DNA of 64,000 nt from Istiophorus platypterus (GCA_016859345.1 CM029122.1:3415001-3479000), one strand, 5' to 3'; positions 1-13,170 are shown, counted from the first letter of the stretch. The notes: generated from the sequence alone by a model not told the origin. Numbers and translations are program-made.

Positions 1-105
1 TGTGTGGTCCGGTCCGGTGTGTTCTGGTGCGGTCCGGTCTGGTGCGGTCCAGTCCACACAGTGACACAGTGTTAGGCTCATCTCTCAGACACACCTTTGC
101 TGCTG

Positions 106-108
<3 letters not shown>

Positions 109-140
<32 letters not shown>
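109..140. repeat. (TG)n microsatellite
   Basis: Uninterrupted TG dinucleotide array within the upstream intron. Confidence 0.9.
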
Positions 141-144
<4 letters not shown>

Positions 145-420
145 AGATTGCTGAATGCACTCGAGGAGTGTGTGTTGTTGTAGTCTGATATCTGGGGCTT
201 AGGCTCCTCCCCCAGCCGTACCCACCATACAATAGTGTTTACACATGTTGAGCCAGCACCAGTGATTGTATCTAAATATCATCCAGCGTTATCTCATTCA
301 TTCTCTCGAGTCTCTTGATGCCTTGGGTACAAATCTTTTTTTTTTTCTGGGTTCTGTGTGATTGGGACATTTAAATATTGTTCAGAAACGCATTTGCACA
401 ATTGCTCAGACTCGAGGCCA

Positions 421-507
421 GTTTACGCTTCTGTGTCAAAACCTACGTCTGTGGTGACGCAGACCACAAGAACTTTGATCGGTCAGCTCGGTGGCATCGC
501 ATTTTCA
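421..507. repeat. Fragment of a dispersed repeat adjoining the minisatellite
   Basis: Contains cgcagaccacaagaac, ggtcagctcggtggc and atcgcatttt, close to the 3' part of the copy at 54746-55215 (ccacaagacctgtga, ggtcggctcggtggc, gtcgcatttcc). Homology stops where the pentamer minisatellite begins. Confidence 0.55.
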
Positions 508-1290
508 GGTGCGGCCTGGTCCGGTGTGGTCCGGTTCGGCCCATCCAGTGCGGCCGGGTCCGGTCTGGTGAGACCTTGTGCGGCCCAGTGCGTTGCGGTG
601 TGGCCTGGTCCGTCTGGGTGGCAGTTCTCGTCGTGGTCTGGTGATGTGGCCCGGTCCGGTGCGGTCTGGTGCGGCCCGGTCCAGTCCAGTGTGTTCCGGT
701 CCAGTCATGTGTGGCCAGTCTTGGTCCAGTCCGGTCTGGTGCAGTGCAGATGTGGCCCGGTCCGGTCCGGTCGGTGCAGTCCGGTGCGGCCCAGTCCGGT
801 CCGGTCTGGTGTGGCCTGGTGCAGCCCAGTGTGTTGCGATGCAGCCCGGTCAGGCCTGGTGCCTGGTCTGCCGGCCGGTCCGTCCGTCCGGTGTGGTCTC
901 CCCGTGCCCCGCTCCCGCTGGTGAAGAAGGATGCGGATCCTGCGTCCCAGTGGTGGCTTCCGGTCCAGTCATGTGCGGCCCGGTGCGGCCGGTCCGGTCC
1001 GGCCCGGCCCGGTCCAGTCCGGTGCGGTGCGGTCTGATGTGGCCCGGCCGGTCCGGTGCGGTCTGGTGCGGCCCGGTCCAGTCCGGTGCGTTCCGGTCCA
1101 GTCATGTGTGGCCAGGTGTGGCCCAGTCCGGTCTGGTGCAGTTCAGATGTGGCCGGTCCGGTCCAGTCCGGTCTGGTGCAGCTCGGTCAGGCCTGGTGCA
1201 GTCTGGTGCGGCCCGGTCCGGTCTGGTGAAGTGCGGCCGGTCCGTCCAGTCCGGCCCGGTCCTGGTCTGGTGCAGTCCCTGGTCTGATTT
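508..1290. repeat. Degenerate pentamer minisatellite (GGTCC/GGTGC)n
   Basis: A G/C-rich array of five-base units such as GGTCC, GGTGC, GGTCT, AGTCC and GGCCC, also present at 1-55. A higher-order repeat is visible: the block beginning near 656 recurs near 1054, offset by about 398 bp, including the shared motif ggtccagtcatgtgtggcca. Stop codons are rare in most frames on both strands, which creates overlapping long reading frames rich in Gly, Val, Ser, Pro or Thr that are not genes. The interruption near 910-960 is less repetitive. Confidence 0.85.
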
Positions 1291-2223
1291 CTCTCCTGTC
1301 GTCTCTCTGCAGTCTCGTTTTCCTCTTTTCTGTGTCTTTTTGCCCCTGTCCTCCTGACTCAGTTTTTTTTGGCCCAGTTGTTTTTTTTTTTTGCGCCTCG
1401 GTGTTTTTTTCCCCTGTGTCCTGATCTCTCTGCCTCCTCCACAGTTTGTTTTTTTTTGTTTTTTGCTTTTGATTTTTCTTTTTTCCCGCCCTCCGAGTAG
1501 TTTGTGTTTTTGTTTTTGTGTTTTTGTGTTTTTGTTTTTTTGTTTTTTTTGTTTTTTTGTGTTTTCTTTGACTCGACGCGCCGTTTGAATCGTGGGACCT
1601 TATACACAAACACTGGTCCAGTTCTAGACACAACTCAAGGATAATTAAAACAAACAGGAGACACATGACAACAGGTTTTTCAGCGACACAGTAAAAAGGG
1701 TCTGAACCATGAGATTTTTTTTTTCTACTATTTCTTCGATTTTTTCGTTATTTATTATTGAGTGTAAATTGATAAACAGAAATTCTTAGAAATAAATAAA
1801 CAGAAAAACAAAAGGTGAGGGGGTCTGGAAACGTTTCAAGGCAACTGTGTCCGTGTGTTCGTGTGTGTGTGTGTGTGTGAGTGTTTGAGCCAGGCCCATA
1901 TTCATTAGACACAGTAGCAGACTCAGCTGAACAGATGCAGCGCTGCTGCAGACGATGTGTTTATTGAGGCGTCGTTAACGAGATGCAGCATTTAAATTTT
2001 TTTTTTAAATTCATCTATTTATTTTCTATTCAATGTTCGTTCGGATCCGAGGAAGCGTCTTATCCGAAAGGAGCAGAGATAGGATTATTAAAGTCAGTGT
2101 TCGGTATCAGTCGGGCTGAATCGAGGCCAAAACGCGCCGCCGGAGATGTAATAAGCAGATAGTTTTTATTATATTTGCTTATTTATCTATTCATTTATCT
2201 ATTTTTCTCTGTCTCCTCCTCAG

Positions 2224-2300
2224 ACTCCAGCAAGAAGCTGAAGGACGTGCTGGAGGAGTTCCACGGAGAAGGGGTCCTCTCCAAGTACAACCCCGAGCAG
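2224..2300 (+). CDS. dgkb: dgkb window exon 1: recoverin-homology region
   Basis: The exon begins with the last two bases of a Tyr codon after ...cctcctcag and ends in phase 0 at gtgtgt. It encodes SSKKLKDVLEEFHGEGV followed by LSKYNPEQ (residues 1-25), very close to the N-terminal recoverin-homology segment of DGK-beta. A preceding exon must supply the start Met and about two dozen residues; I found no such exon in 1-2223. The mammalian protein has a few extra residues between this exon and the next; no matching micro-exon was evident in intron 1. Confidence 0.88.
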
Positions 2301-2752
2301 GTGTGTCCACGCCACGCTACCCCCCCCCTCTGAGAGAGAGAGAGAGACAGACAGACGGAGAGACAGACAGACAGAAGGAGATAGAGAGACAGAGACAGAC
2401 AGAGAGAGAGGGAGGGAGAGGAAGGGAGAGAGACAGTCAGAGAGACAGAGATAGAAAGAGGGAGAGAGAGGCAGGGAGAGAGAGAGAGAGAGAGAGAGAC
2501 AGTGAGAGAGAGAGGGAGAGAGACAGACAGAGAGAAAGACAGAGAGAGAGGGAGGGAGAGAGACAGGGAGAGAGAGAGATGCAGGGAGAGAGAGAGGCAG
2601 GGAGAGAGATGCAGGGAGAGAGAGAGAGAGACAGAAAGACAGACAGACAGACAGACAGACAGAAGGAGACAGAGAGACAGAGACAGAGACAGACAGAGAG
2701 AGAGGGAGGGAGAGGCAGGGAGAGAGAGAGAGAGAAAGGGAGAGAGACAGAC

Positions 2753-2784
<32 letters not shown>

Positions 2785-2960
2785 AGGGAGGGAGAGAGAC
2801 AGAGAGAGAGAGACAGACAGAGAGAGACAGACAGAAGGAGACAGAGAGACAGAGAGAGAGAGAGAGACAGACACAGAGAGAGACAGACAGAGAGAGAGGG
2901 AGGGAGAGGCAGGGACAGAGAGAGACAGAGAGAGAGAGGAAAGGAGGGAGAGAGACAGAC

Positions 2961-2995
<35 letters not shown>

Positions 2996-5900
2996 GGCAG
3001 AGAGAGAGACAGGTAGAGAGAGAGAGAGAGGCAGGGGGAGAGAGAAAGACAGAGAGAGAGGGAGGGAGAGGCAGGGAGAGAGAGAGACAGAGAGAGAGGG
3101 AGGGAGAGGCAGGGAGAGAGAGAGACAGAGAGAGAGAGACAGACAGACAGATAGAGAGAGACAGAGAAAGAGACAGGGAGAGAGGCAGGGAGAGAGAGAG
3201 AGACAGAGACAGAGAGAGAGAGAGAGACAGAGACAGAGAGAGAGAGACAGAGAGAGAGAGAGAGACAAACAAACAGACAGAAAGAAGGGGACTGAGAGAC
3301 AGACAGAGAGAGACAGATAGAGAGAGAGAGAGAAACAGAAACACACAGACACACAGAGAGACAGAGACAGACAGAGAGACAGAGATAGACAGAGACAGAC
3401 AGACAGAGACACAGACACAAAGCCGCCGTCGCACACAAAACACGTGGTGCGACGTCATCGCTTCCTCCTGATTCAGTGCAATATCAATCACAGAGGAGCT
3501 TAGTCACCCCCCCGTCACCCAGTCACCCCCCCCCGCCCTGTGACGGAGAGACACACCCGGGGCGTCGGCTCCGGCGCCTGACGTCAGCGGCCGGCGTCCG
3601 GCTGAGACGTCGGCCGAGACCTTTATTTATTTATTTTATGTTCTGTCGTCTGGACTTTGGACGTCATGTCTCTTAATTTCCTGCCTTTTTTTCAGTCTCT
3701 CTCTCTCTCTCTCTCTCTAACACACACTCCTACCTGTCCAGAGGTCCCCTCGGTTTTATTCCGCTCGCTGAAGCCTTGTGGGCCGACACTGACCCCTGAC
3801 CTCGAGAGCACGATCTGCTTCCGAGCCGGCGCGGAATACGGGCGGTGGACGCCGCGTGAGCGGATTTACGGTCAAACGCGCCGACGCTCCCTCTCGCCCT
3901 CCCCGTTCGCCGCCACCGTCTCGCGGTGCGAAGGTTTCTCAGTCAGCCGACTGAACCAGGTGCAGTTTGCTTTGCTCCTGTTGGTTCGTTGATCGCCGGC
4001 TTTTTGCGCCGGTCGGCTGAGACACGGTTTCGATAGAAGGTGACGTTACATTGTATTAAAGCTCTATATTCAAGAGTCGCCCTCTCTGGTGTTTCGGACT
4101 CTGAATCGAGCTCTGACACGTCTCCACAGCCGAGTGTCGTCATTACCTGTGCTTGTCTCGCAGCGTATCTCCATCGGGGCTGAAGCGAGGGGGAAAAAGT
4201 GACCGTTGTGGCGCCTCGCTGGCCTGATGACGTGTCTCAGCTGTTTTTAATGCGTCTGGTTGTATCCAGTAGCCGGATGACTGAAGGTCATCTCACCTGT
4301 AGCTCCACTAACACTGCAGTGGGAAAGAATTGACTTTTAGCCCACTGTTCCTAAGACATATCCAAAGAAATCCTATTAGTTTTTTATTAATTCTAATGAT
4401 TCAAATGCTGAAAACCTACATTTTTTCAATCTAGCCCGGTTTCAATGAACCCCCACGACACAACACGCAAACCGAGCTTGTTTGTGGTGAAGTTTATTGT
4501 CGGAGCAGCCGACGACGGTGCAGCCAAAGCCCACAAGCCTCCGTGGAACCGGTTTCCACCTCGGGTTCCCTGTAAAAGCACAATATCCGCACACGCACGG
4601 AGACTTTCCCATACTCCGTCCTCACGCCGCGGAATTCTGCTGAGGGCCAGAAATTTCTATTTTTTACCAAATGTTTTTTAATTTGTTTATTTATTTTACG
4701 AAATCTCATATTTCAGTGCAAGAAATTAAAGTTGCAAGGTGATGCCTGCGATCAGCCCGATCGCATGTAATAATAAAAAATTATAAATGTGTTGCATTTT
4801 GTTGCTAAATAGCATCAGTACATAGCACGACGCGGCCACGAGCGTATATGCATTCCTATATGTATTAATGTTTTTCAATGACCTGGGATACTTTTCTTCC
4901 TCCTAGTATTTCCGTCTTCTACATGTGCGTATTGCATTTTCCTTTCTTCACCACCTCATCCTCCTCCTCTCACTCCTCCCTTCCTCATCTCCTCCACGGC
5001 GTTCGCGTTGACATGACTAAAAGCCTTTTGGCTGGACGTTCGGCGCCACGGGAACCGGGATTGATGTTCACGCGGGCTCTCCGAGACTCCGCCGTCACCT
5101 GGCGCCGTGGTGACCGCCGCGGCCCTGCCCCTGCCATATATCAGTGTGTGTGAGAGTGTGTTCATGTACCTCTAATGACTCATCGGCCCATCGTGCCAGC
5201 TGTAGTGGAATCTACTCGGCCGGTGACAAAAGGCGACTGTGACCTCGGTGCTCGGGTTTTTTTTTTGGCTATTTTTTAAGCCGGAGTTAAAAACGTTTTT
5301 AACTCCGTGGCGCTCGATGACGGACGAGCGTCCGGCCGATGGAGGCTACGCGTTACAGCCACGGGGTTTCCCCGCCGCGCCGCGTCAAAAAAAAGGTTAA
5401 TATTACCATCAAACATGGTCGAAACGTAAGGCAGGAGAGAAGGAACTAAAGCTGTAATAGAGACCAAAACGTTCGACCATTAAACAAAGAAACGTGAGGC
5501 ACATTTTATCGACCTTGTTTCTTATTTTTCTTTTTTTAATTTGAAAATCTTATTAAAAGAAATCAATATAATACAAGAATCCATGAGAAAACGAGATTAT
5601 AAAAATGCTCCTTGGAGCCCGGACACCATTCTTTTATTACTGTGACTGACTGGTGTGTGATCTGCAGCTTCCCCGTCATTGTCTGTTTCATGACGTTTAT
5701 TTCTGACCTTTCTGTCCTCGTCACATTACTTTAAATTATGGGGAAACGCTGTTTCATCGCAGCAGGAAACGATTTTTGGGTCAGTGGGACATAAATTATT
5801 TGAAAGTCTGTTTTTCTTTAAAAAACAAGAAAAACTTTGACGATGAAAAGCTACAGGGCTCGAAGGTTCCCAGGTTCTTTCCCTCCTTGGTGCGTAGAGA

Positions 5901-6322
5901 CTCTCTCTCTTTTTTCGGTCTGGTAACTTTATTCTTCAGGTGCCCGGATCCTCTCCGGTCCGGGGCCCGGACTGAGGACATCGGCCCCCAGCAGTCCTGC
6001 CTTTCTTTTTTAATGCCAAAAGAAAGTCAATCACATCGGTCTGGCGGCTCCAGCCAAAACGAAAAAAAAAGAAAAGATGAAACGAGCCGTGTAGACGTGT
6101 CGCTTTGCCCCGAGGTGTTCACAGACTGGCAGCTTGGACTCGGAGTCCTCGTCGCTCTGGGCTCTGGGGTAAACGTGGGGGGGCGGCTGAGGCAGTGGCG
6201 GTCGTGGGGGGCTGGGGGGGGGGGGGGATTTTCAACAAATGCATGTGGTATACTTACGATCAAGAAATGAGTCCAGGAATTTTCTTTTTTTTTTAATCAT
6301 CATCATAAATAATCCATCCCAG

Positions 6323-6378
<56 letters not shown>

Positions 6379-9300
6379 CCTTTTATCGCGTTCACACGTC
6401 GGCCTGAACCTGATGCGTCTAGAAACGACGCCGGCGGATCAAAAGCTCTGTGGTCGTCTGGCCAAATAAGGAGGCGGAGGGCAATGTGGCGCCTGGCTGG
6501 GGGGGGGGGGGGCCCTTGGGGTTAGGTCAACAGTCCGGAGCCGGGGGGGGGGACCCCGCCGCTGATCGCGTCGTGTTCCTCTGCCGTCAGCCCCCCCCCC
6601 ATCAGGGGAAGCATATCGGAGGCAGATTTCCACTGAGTCTTGACGTGCGAGAGGGGATCAGCTTCACTTTGTCCTATTTTGGTTTGAAACCCAACGTTCC
6701 TGTCGGGGGGAGGGCGGGGGGGGGGCCCTGACAGTGATGCGGCCTTATTACGTTTGTGTTATGCAGAGGTAAAGGGTGATGGGGGGGTCGGCAGAATAAA
6801 GTTTATTAAGCTCGATCGCAGTGGTCACATGTCAGTCACGACACTGGTTCAGATGTTCTGGCTTTATGAACTCAGTGATGGGGCTGAAATGAGCGAGCAG
6901 ATGTATTGAAGGGATGAGGCTCAGAGCCCCCACCACCACCACCACCACCCCCCAGAGCAGAGCCAGCTGAGGTTCCTGGGGAAAAAAAAGCAAAGACCAC
7001 AAATAAACTATAAAAACATAGATGTTTTAGATGATAAATGTTTCGGAAAAAGAAAAAAAACAGGGAAATAAACTGATGACGTGGTCAAATGAGGAGATGG
7101 AAAATTGCACAATTTGAGTCCAAGGTTCAATTTTTCATTCTTTACCAAAAAAATAAAAGATTGATGGAAATCGTATCTAACCAACTCTCATCACAGAAGC
7201 TGAGACATAAATACTCGAAAAATAATAACCACAGATAAAACAACGTAAAGCTCCTGAATACCTCACAATAAAAGCCGAGTGATGTTTGCCTGAGGACAGT
7301 TTGAAGAGAATATCCCACTTGAAGCAGGATGAAAGACACTGACGCAGCTGCTAACGTTAAGACTCCAACAAAATAAACAAAATATTACTGAAGACAACAC
7401 ACGAGGGCTGAAAACTCAGGGAATTCGGTGAAATTGTTACAGACCGACCAGTTGTTTTCTGTTTGTTTTTGTTGTTTTTTTAATAATAAACCTCAAATTC
7501 TGCTGCAGATCCCCTGATACTGTAGTTTCCGGTTCTCATACTGTTTTTTTTTTTCCTGCTGGTGCATGATTTGCGACGGATTTTAACATAATGACCAGAG
7601 ATGCAGCTTCCCGCCCGGGCCTCTCCGTTCCGCTGTCCGCCGTCGGGCGCTGGCGGTGCCCGGCAGACGACGCCACGGCGCGTCGGCAGCGGGCTCTGGC
7701 TATCTCTAGGTGTGCCGGGCAGTTATGCCAGGGAGCAGATGAAGGAGTGACGGGTTGACGCCTTCGATTCGATGCAGGGTGTTTGGTCAAGATCGCGTTT
7801 TTCCGGTCGTAGCCAGAAGGAGCAGCCAGTCTGGTCCCCCCCGACCCACCCACCACCACCAGCATCTTCACTTCAGATGTTCCCTCACACAACGTAGCTA
7901 ACCCCTTCTCTTCTTCTACCCACCTCCTCCCTCGCTCTTTCCTTCCTTCCTTCCTCCCTCCTCACTGTTAAAAACAGAAGCAAGACGTTCTCAACCAAGT
8001 AAGCCTTGGTCCTGGGGGGTGGGGGGGGGGGGTGGGGGCATCTCTGCATGCTGTGTGGTGTCTGTGTCGGCAGACTGCATGCACATTCTGTCCGCTAACA
8101 TAGCATAACCCCCACCTTATTGTCCTCCACTGACGGTCAGTCACCCTGCTGGTGGGGGGGGGCAAAGGTCATGGGGGTCCTTGAGCTGAGTGCCACTATG
8201 CACTCACCGCATGGGGGGGGGGTTGCAGGACGTACATGGGACGGATCATTACATTTATTCAGCATTACAACAAGGAATGTGGATATAACACTGGTATTGC
8301 TTTGTTTTATTTTGTTTTATTTTATTTTATTTTATTAACTCACCCCCCAGGCTTCATCTGGATGCAGGTTCCGGCGCCTCCATCCTGCCCTCGCCGACCC
8401 CAGAGGACTTTTGTTTTTATTTTTGTTTTTTTTTTTGTTTTGTTTTTTCCCCTGGGGGCTTCTGACTTTTTTTTTCTTTACTGACCTTTGAACCCGCGAC
8501 ATGGGGTCATGCCATGAAACCAGTAAAGAACGTCTTCATCCAAATGGCCTCGCAACCACGTTGTCATTGAGCTGTGTCATACTTTTTTGTTTGGTTTGTT
8601 ATCACCATAACAGCCGGGGCTGCAGACTTTCATTTCAGGGCCGATCGACTTGAACTGAAAGATCGTCACATTTATTTCCTTCCTCACTGTTGTAAGAGAC
8701 TAACTGTCCGTTGTGGGTGTGAACTCTTCTCAGACGCTTCCCTCAGGAACCTCTGTTCACCCATCGGTTTCCCCCCTTCTCGTCCCCATGCAGCCCATCG
8801 ACTATGAAGGCTTCCAGCTCTTCATGGCCACTTACCTGGAGAACGACATCCCCGAGGAGCTGTGTCAGCACCTCTTCACCTCCTTCAAGAGCAAGACGGG
8901 CGGCTCCTCCCCGGACCAGCCTCAGGCAGGGACCGGCTTGCTGGGTAGGCAGCTCCCTTTTTCCGCACCTCTGATCGCATCATCTTCAACCCGCCCCAGT
9001 TTTGCGTTATTGGTTTTCGCCGCTCAAATTGCAGCAGCAGTGACCCACTGAGTCAGAGGCTGTTGGGGGTGTTGGGCCTTGACGAGCGGTGTCAGGTGGG
9101 TCTTTCCTTAGGTGTTTCGCCGGCGCTTGCATCCGACCGCGGTTTCCCTTTGAAAACCCGAGTCTCGGTGCAGCGGCTTCCCTCCGGAAGCCGCTGCATC
9201 AGAACAGCTTTATCTTAGAGGTTCCTGTGTATTTTCTGGCCCATTTCCTGGACGTTTTCCTTGTATTTTCCCAAACATTTGCTGGTGTTTAGCTGTTAAT

Positions 9301-12300
9301 TGCCGGAACATTTCTAAGAAAGGCCTTGGCAATTTGGTGCTAATTGTTTGTCTACTTCATCAGTCTTTTACTTTTTTTTTTCTTTGCCAATGCCTGTAGC
9401 AAAAGAAACAAACTGAACAGGGACCATGAAATGAAAGATTCGCTGAGGGATCCGTTAGATGTGGAGCATAACGGATACGAGTGTTTTACCATCAAGGAAC
9501 CGGATCCGAAAACGGAACCGGCTGTCGGAACTCATCCCTGGTTTCATCAGCCCTTGAGACCCCCCCCAGCGTTCGATATGTGAGGCGGATGCAACTCGTT
9601 TGATCCCGTTGGTCCTTTTCTGCCTCTGATTTTTCTTCCGTCGGTAGCAAGAAACCTCAGCAGAAGATTCAGGAACAACAGTTGCTCAGTCAAGTCAACA
9701 ACAACAACAATTACGACGAAAACGAAAAAAACAAAACAGAAAAACAATCTGAGATTGCAAAGATTGTTTTTCTTTAGTTTACACCAAGAAAAGTCAAGCG
9801 TCCACCCTGACTGGGGGAGAGGACGGACGTCCTCTGGTCATTGTGATCCATCGCTCAACGTGGCGTGTAGCCTGTCTCCCCCGCCCCACTGACCCCCCAC
9901 CCCTCGCTACTTACCCCCCCCCCCCCCCCCCCCCGGCGCCAGGTTCCGCTTGGCCTGCTCTTCGCCGCCGAGCAGCTGAGGAGACAGATGGAGCGTTGAA
10001 TCAGAAAAAAAATTGTCTCTGTGGTTTGAGGCTCTTAGGAAAAAAAAATAGCAAGAGGCAACAAGTGTGGAGGGGCTGAAGGTGGTGGGGGGGGCTAATG
10101 TGACAGTCCTACATTAATTAAAAACCATCAGTCAGGAGCCTGAGCATGTTCCGTTCCTTTCAAATTGAAAAGCAGCAAATATCCACATTTTTAAAAGTGA
10201 GAATGAGAATGTTTTTGCCTAAAAATGTCAACTGAAACAATCAACCAATCAACCAATCAACCAGGTCCCGACGGGGACGCGCTGATCGAGCCTGCACCGC
10301 CACCTGCTGGCGGTGGCGCGCCACATGGCGTGAGCCAGGCTGCTCTGGTCAAATCCTCCGGTGTCTTCCGGTGATGTCTTCACTGGCTGCGGTGTTGTTA
10401 GACGCCCAGTGTTTCAACTGCCATCGGACTCGAGACGGATGAGACGAGCAACATTGCCACCAACTGTGTTGCCTGGGCAACCGCAGAGCGTGATTCACCG
10501 TGTCGCTCCCTGCTTCCTGACTTCCTGTCCCATAACAGAGGCCTCCTGATATGATGAAGGGGCTTTTATTTTGACGCACACTGATTAAATCCAGGTTGTT
10601 TTCCGAATATTTTCCTGCTCGAAAACGGCTCCTTCTGATCTCGGACCCGTCCGGTTCCTGTAAACATTCGCTGTGTGTCAGAAACCAAAGATTATTCTTC
10701 CTTCACTGATGTTCATTTATTCCTGCTGCGTCTTTTTTTTTTCTTTTTCTTATTTTTTTTTGCCATCGAAAACAATGACCGACGGCAGACGCCCGCTCCA
10801 TTGACGCAGGCATCTCTATTCAGACCGAAGTGGCATGTGCCCCCATTACAGGTACCGGCGAAGGCCGACCCGCCCCCGTCTCCCGCGGTGACGTCACCTG
10901 CCTCGCCCCCTCGTGGTTTTTGTGCTCTTGTGGTGTTGACGTGAGTCCGTGGTGACTTTTGCCTGTGGATGGAGGTGACTTGGTGCTTTGTGGATGGTGT
11001 TTGTGAGGTTTCTAACGCTGTGCGGTAACTTTACCTGCTTCCTGTCCCTCTATGCATCCTTTTAATATTTTGCATTTGAGTTGTTGTTGTGAATGAACCA
11101 ACTCTTCATGCATCTAACAGCCACCCCCCCCTTCCAACAGGGATGAACGGGAAAAGCATCCTGTCGGCGATGGGCCGCCACACGCCGGAGCACTCCAGCG
11201 TGATGAGCACTGCGGGCTCCGGGGCCACCACCTCCCCTTGCTCGTCACGCTCTTCTTCGCAGCGCTCGACGGGGACGGGGGGCCACACGCCCGCGGGCCC
11301 CCACCGGTCACCCTGCACCCGGGTCAAGACCTCAGAGGGCAGCGGCGGCAACACCCTGACCCCCAACGCAGGGCCCGCCAGGTCTCCGGCGTCCCCCAAA
11401 CTTTCGCCAGGTGAGGCAAGGCGGAAATCAAGGGGTTTGGTTGACGTCTCAGTGGTTCTTCAGGCCGGAATCAGGTTCTTAAAAAAGAAAATCAGTGTTG
11501 GCGGTGACATTTAGTCCTTTTGTCTGATGAGTGGAAAAAGCAGGTTGACAAAACATTCATTTAATGATGAGGAGGATTTTTTTTGTTTCTAGGATTCACA
11601 CTGTTGGTCCAAAAATCAAAACAAGACATGTCGGACTCTAAGAAACTACGAACTTAAATAATAAAAAAGAAAAAGTTTCTCTAAGGCATGTCTTTCTCTT
11701 CACATAAACTTTCAGAATAAAAGTCTCTAGAGTGTAAATGTCTGAAACAAGGTCAGAGTGATATTTATCCTATATATTTATCCCTTGGCTGGCATCCAAA
11801 AAAAAAAAAACAATTACGCGCCTTTACCTGAATCGATTTCAGGTTCCTGGAGGACACAGGGGGACATTTGTCAGGGACAGGAACAGTTTCTGATGACGGC
11901 CGCGACCTCTGACACTTTATTACCGGGTGACGTCTCATCCCAGCCGCTAACGTTTTAATGCGCGCGGATAAAGAAGAACCCGACGGATCGGATTCAGTTC
12001 ACGTAGGATATGGTTGACGTTCGACGGGACATTGTCACATACTGTCCCGCAGACTCCTACTTAGAACAGTATTAAATGGGGAAAAGCGTTTTGGAAGCAG
12101 CACGATTAAATGGAATCGACTGATAAGTTTGATTTGAGTGTCTGCAGCTCTTAAATGAAACCACAGCTCAGACTTTGCCGTCCCCGTCACCGGCTGACAT
12201 ATGTTTTCGCGCCAGGTCCTGCGGCTGTGAACAGTGTTTTGTCGACCTGTTCTCCGAAAAATTAATAAACTACCAACACTAATCCTTAAACGTGCGATTT

Positions 12301-13135
12301 CCGCCCCATTGGCCGTTAATTTCGCCCGGGGCGGAGCAGGAAGTGTGACGGTTGCCGGCTTTGCGTTGTGCCCCCACAGAGAGGAGCCGCCCCGAGAAGC
12401 ACCTGTCGCTGCGGAGGAGCCCGTCGCCGCAGAAGAGGGGCCCCCCCCTGCCGTCGCCTCAGGTGGTCTTCCTCAAGGACATCGTCTGCTACCTCTCGCT
12501 GCTGGAGAGGGGGATGCCGGAGGACAAGCTGGAGTGTGAGTGTGGGTGGTGGTGGTGGTGGTGGTGGTGGTGGGGGGGGGCAGCAGCTCCTCTCAGAGGG
12601 GTATCTGATGGGAGCAGCTGTTGTGTGAGCAGCGTTAGTGTGCGTGTCTGTGTGTGTGTGTTGGCGTCCTGGGGTCCCAATGGATGACGCCGCCAGCCCT
12701 CATCAGCATGACGACCAGGGCTGACGGCCAGGGCAACAGGGCTGCCCCCCCCCCCCATCACACCCCCTGCACTCAGGTGGCTCAGGGACATCTTAAGCCC
12801 TGCTGTGCCTCATTGACTCCTTGAGTGACTCAGGCTATATCAGCGCACACCGACAGGGCTAATCTCTTGCTAACTGGTCCTGCATGCAACAGTACAGAAG
12901 TAGCAACCCCCCCCCCCGCGCGCTGATGCTGTCTGGACAGAGGCCAAGAGCGAATCGCTTGAGCCTCTGAGCGCCACTAATTATCTGATGGTATCTGAGT
13001 CATCATGGGATCTCTGTTCTCTCGTTTCCCTCTAGTCATGTTCCGGCTGTACGACACAGACGGCAACGGGGTTCTGGACAGCTCGGTGAGTGAGTGGTCT
13101 CTCTGCCTTCATGTCCCCCTGCCCCCCCATTCTTG

Positions 13136-13170
<35 letters not shown>

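Larger units (their letters stand above)
1..2223 (+). other. dgkb: Upstream intron of dgkb
   Basis: No coding exon is visible before 2224. The stretch holds a pentamer minisatellite (1-55 and about 508-1290), a (TG)n array at 109-140, a short TG array near 1858-1880, a T-rich region at 1365-1570, and AT-rich single-copy-looking sequence from 1670 to the acceptor. Inferred to be intronic because exon 1 opens in mid-codon. Confidence 0.75.
2301..8793 (+). other. dgkb: Intron 1 of the window (6.5 kb)
   Basis: Begins with a 1.1-kb GA/CAGA tract. It also has a (CT)n run at 3696-3718, a 26-bp palindrome at 5282-5307, a (TG)n array at 6325-6377, several G runs (6205-6230, 6499-6512, 8017-8035, 8154-8162), and a TTTTA pentamer array near 8300-8336. 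No open frame resembling a protein family was found. Confidence 0.7.
8945..11140 (+). other. dgkb: Intron 2 (2.2 kb)
   Basis: Contains a 13-bp perfect hairpin (9169-9198), a C21 run (9914-9934) and a short tandem of aatcaacc units near 10237-10264. No gene or recognisable mobile element seen. Confidence 0.7.

Noticed and set aside
358..1357. Overlapping long frames on both strands
   Set aside because: The pentamer minisatellite lacks stop codons by composition; peptides are repetitive Gly/Val/Ser/Pro or Thr/Gly/Pro.
2195..3491. Frames of 237-423 codons rich in Ser/Leu (minus) or Arg/Glu/Gln (plus)
   Set aside because: Translation of the GA/CAGA tract inside intron 1.
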